Below are positions 63,423 through 64,000 of a stretch of 64,000 bases of DNA, in pieces (within the stretch, counting starts at the first letter, position 1; the number at the start of each line of letters is the position of its first letter). The translations under genes and the position numbers were made by a program. The notes below the pieces were generated by a model. The model was not told where the DNA came from and did no database searches. It was given only the letters and a program-made list of their open reading frames with translations. Source of the DNA: Rhizobiales bacterium 63-22 (GTDB lineage: Bacteria > Pseudomonadota > Alphaproteobacteria > Rhizobiales > Rhizobiaceae); assembly GCA_001898995.1 (NCBI GenBank), contig MKVZ01000006.1, positions 343,215 to 407,214 of the forward strand, written 5' to 3'.

Positions 63423-64000
63423 AGGACCGATACGAGGAAAGGGATTGTGGCGCGGACTTTCTCCGAAAGAGCGAGCCTTGCAGCGTAAAGACCGGATCGC
63501 GATCCTTTCGCGGCACGAACAGGCACCGGACAATCGCATAACGATGACGGTTGTCTGCCCGCGGCTCGTTGCCGATTCCGGTGAAAGGATCAAATGATTT
63601 TGGATATCAACGGATTGGTATGCTCCTCCAATGACCTCGCGGCAGCTTTTTCACCGGAAAAGTCAGAAAAGCAGACACAAAAAACGCCTCCCAAGGCTGC
63701 GCCGAGTTTGCGGCGGTTTGATAAGCTATGTCTAAAAGTAACATAGCCAGCCATGGCTGTCCGTCCACTTGTGGACATTAGGATGGAATCTCCGGCGTAT
63801 ACGATAAAAGCAATGCGGTATTCGCTCATCCTTTCAAAACAAAAGTATGCGATGCCGGGAAAGACAAAATTATTTTTAAGTTTGTCGAATAATAAATAAC
63901 GAAAGAGAAATTCATATTGTGTCCCGATACGATACAGATTCCGTGCGATACCGTATTTGCTATTATGATTATGTTACTTATTTTACGGCGCCGATATAAA
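63423..64000. other. Upstream region of the hybrid kinase, no gene recognised
   Basis: These 578 bp contain only shadow-like frames. Base content falls to clearly AT-rich after about 63840. The kinase-operon promoter should be here; I did not find a convincing EcfG-type GGAAC/CGTT promoter. Confidence 0.5.

Noticed and set aside
63590..63829. 79-codon minus-strand frame upstream of the hybrid kinase
   Set aside because: Composition and lack of ribosome-binding site and motifs suggest chance.

Overview
The window looks like chromosomal DNA of an alphaproteobacterium of the order Hyphomicrobiales, with Brucella/Ochrobactrum or a close relative as my best guess. This rests on the NepR/EcfG general-stress pair, the DUF1127 and IalB-family proteins, the oversized GGGGG-repeat autotransporter and many ABC and LysR/TetR/HxlR modules. 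The genus is inference. No rRNA, tRNA, CRISPR array or intact mobile element was seen.

Layout. 1-3.9 kb: 3' part of a large autotransporter, ending at a strong bidirectional terminator. 4.0-7.9 kb: a three-gene membrane dehydrogenase (TAT gamma subunit, GMC flavoprotein, tri-haem cytochrome c) behind a 26-bp palindrome. 8.6-9.9 kb: an IalB-like secreted protein, a decayed adhC tail, and gfa. 10.1-14.2 kb: a bufferin operon (bufA-bufB-bufC-doxX) divergent from an ECF sigma factor/NrsF anti-sigma pair. 14.4-19.8 kb: two glutathione transferases with a TetR regulator, a DipZ-like CcdA/thioredoxin fusion, and an MpaB-family (DUF2236) protein.

20.0-31.1 kb: a probable deoxyribose or related pentose operon (sugar ABC transporter, DUF4432 epimerase-like protein, PfkB sugar kinase, DeoC, two-domain ALDH16-type dehydrogenase) with a divergent DeoR-type regulator. 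31.2-43.8 kb: a run of small regulator-plus-enzyme modules (TetR with methyltransferase, NmrA-like and MFS genes; Old Yellow Enzyme; aldo/keto reductase; SGNH esterase with MFS and LysR; alcohol dehydrogenase with HxlR; another MFS). 44.1-46.9 kb: a PhoP/PhoQ-like two-component system divergent from a proline-rich OB-fold protein. 47.3-55.8 kb: LysR regulator, a small membrane protein and a dipeptide-type ABC operon ending in a CocE/NonD hydrolase. 56.0-63.4 kb: DUF1127, an IS30 scrap, nepR-ecfG, a frameshifted DUF3008 gene, and a convergent operon of hybrid kinase, CheR, CheB and a receiver-kinase.

The most interesting result is a local ECF regulon. The same promoter pattern, GTAACA-N16-CGTA, occurs upstream of the sigma/nrsF pair, of the bufferin operon and of the dipZ-like gene. 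This suggests one metal/thiol-stress circuit joining copper-binding bufferins to extracytoplasmic thiol chemistry. A second candidate is a structured leader between the small membrane protein and the peptide ABC operon (about 48551-48752), which could form alternative hairpins on either strand.
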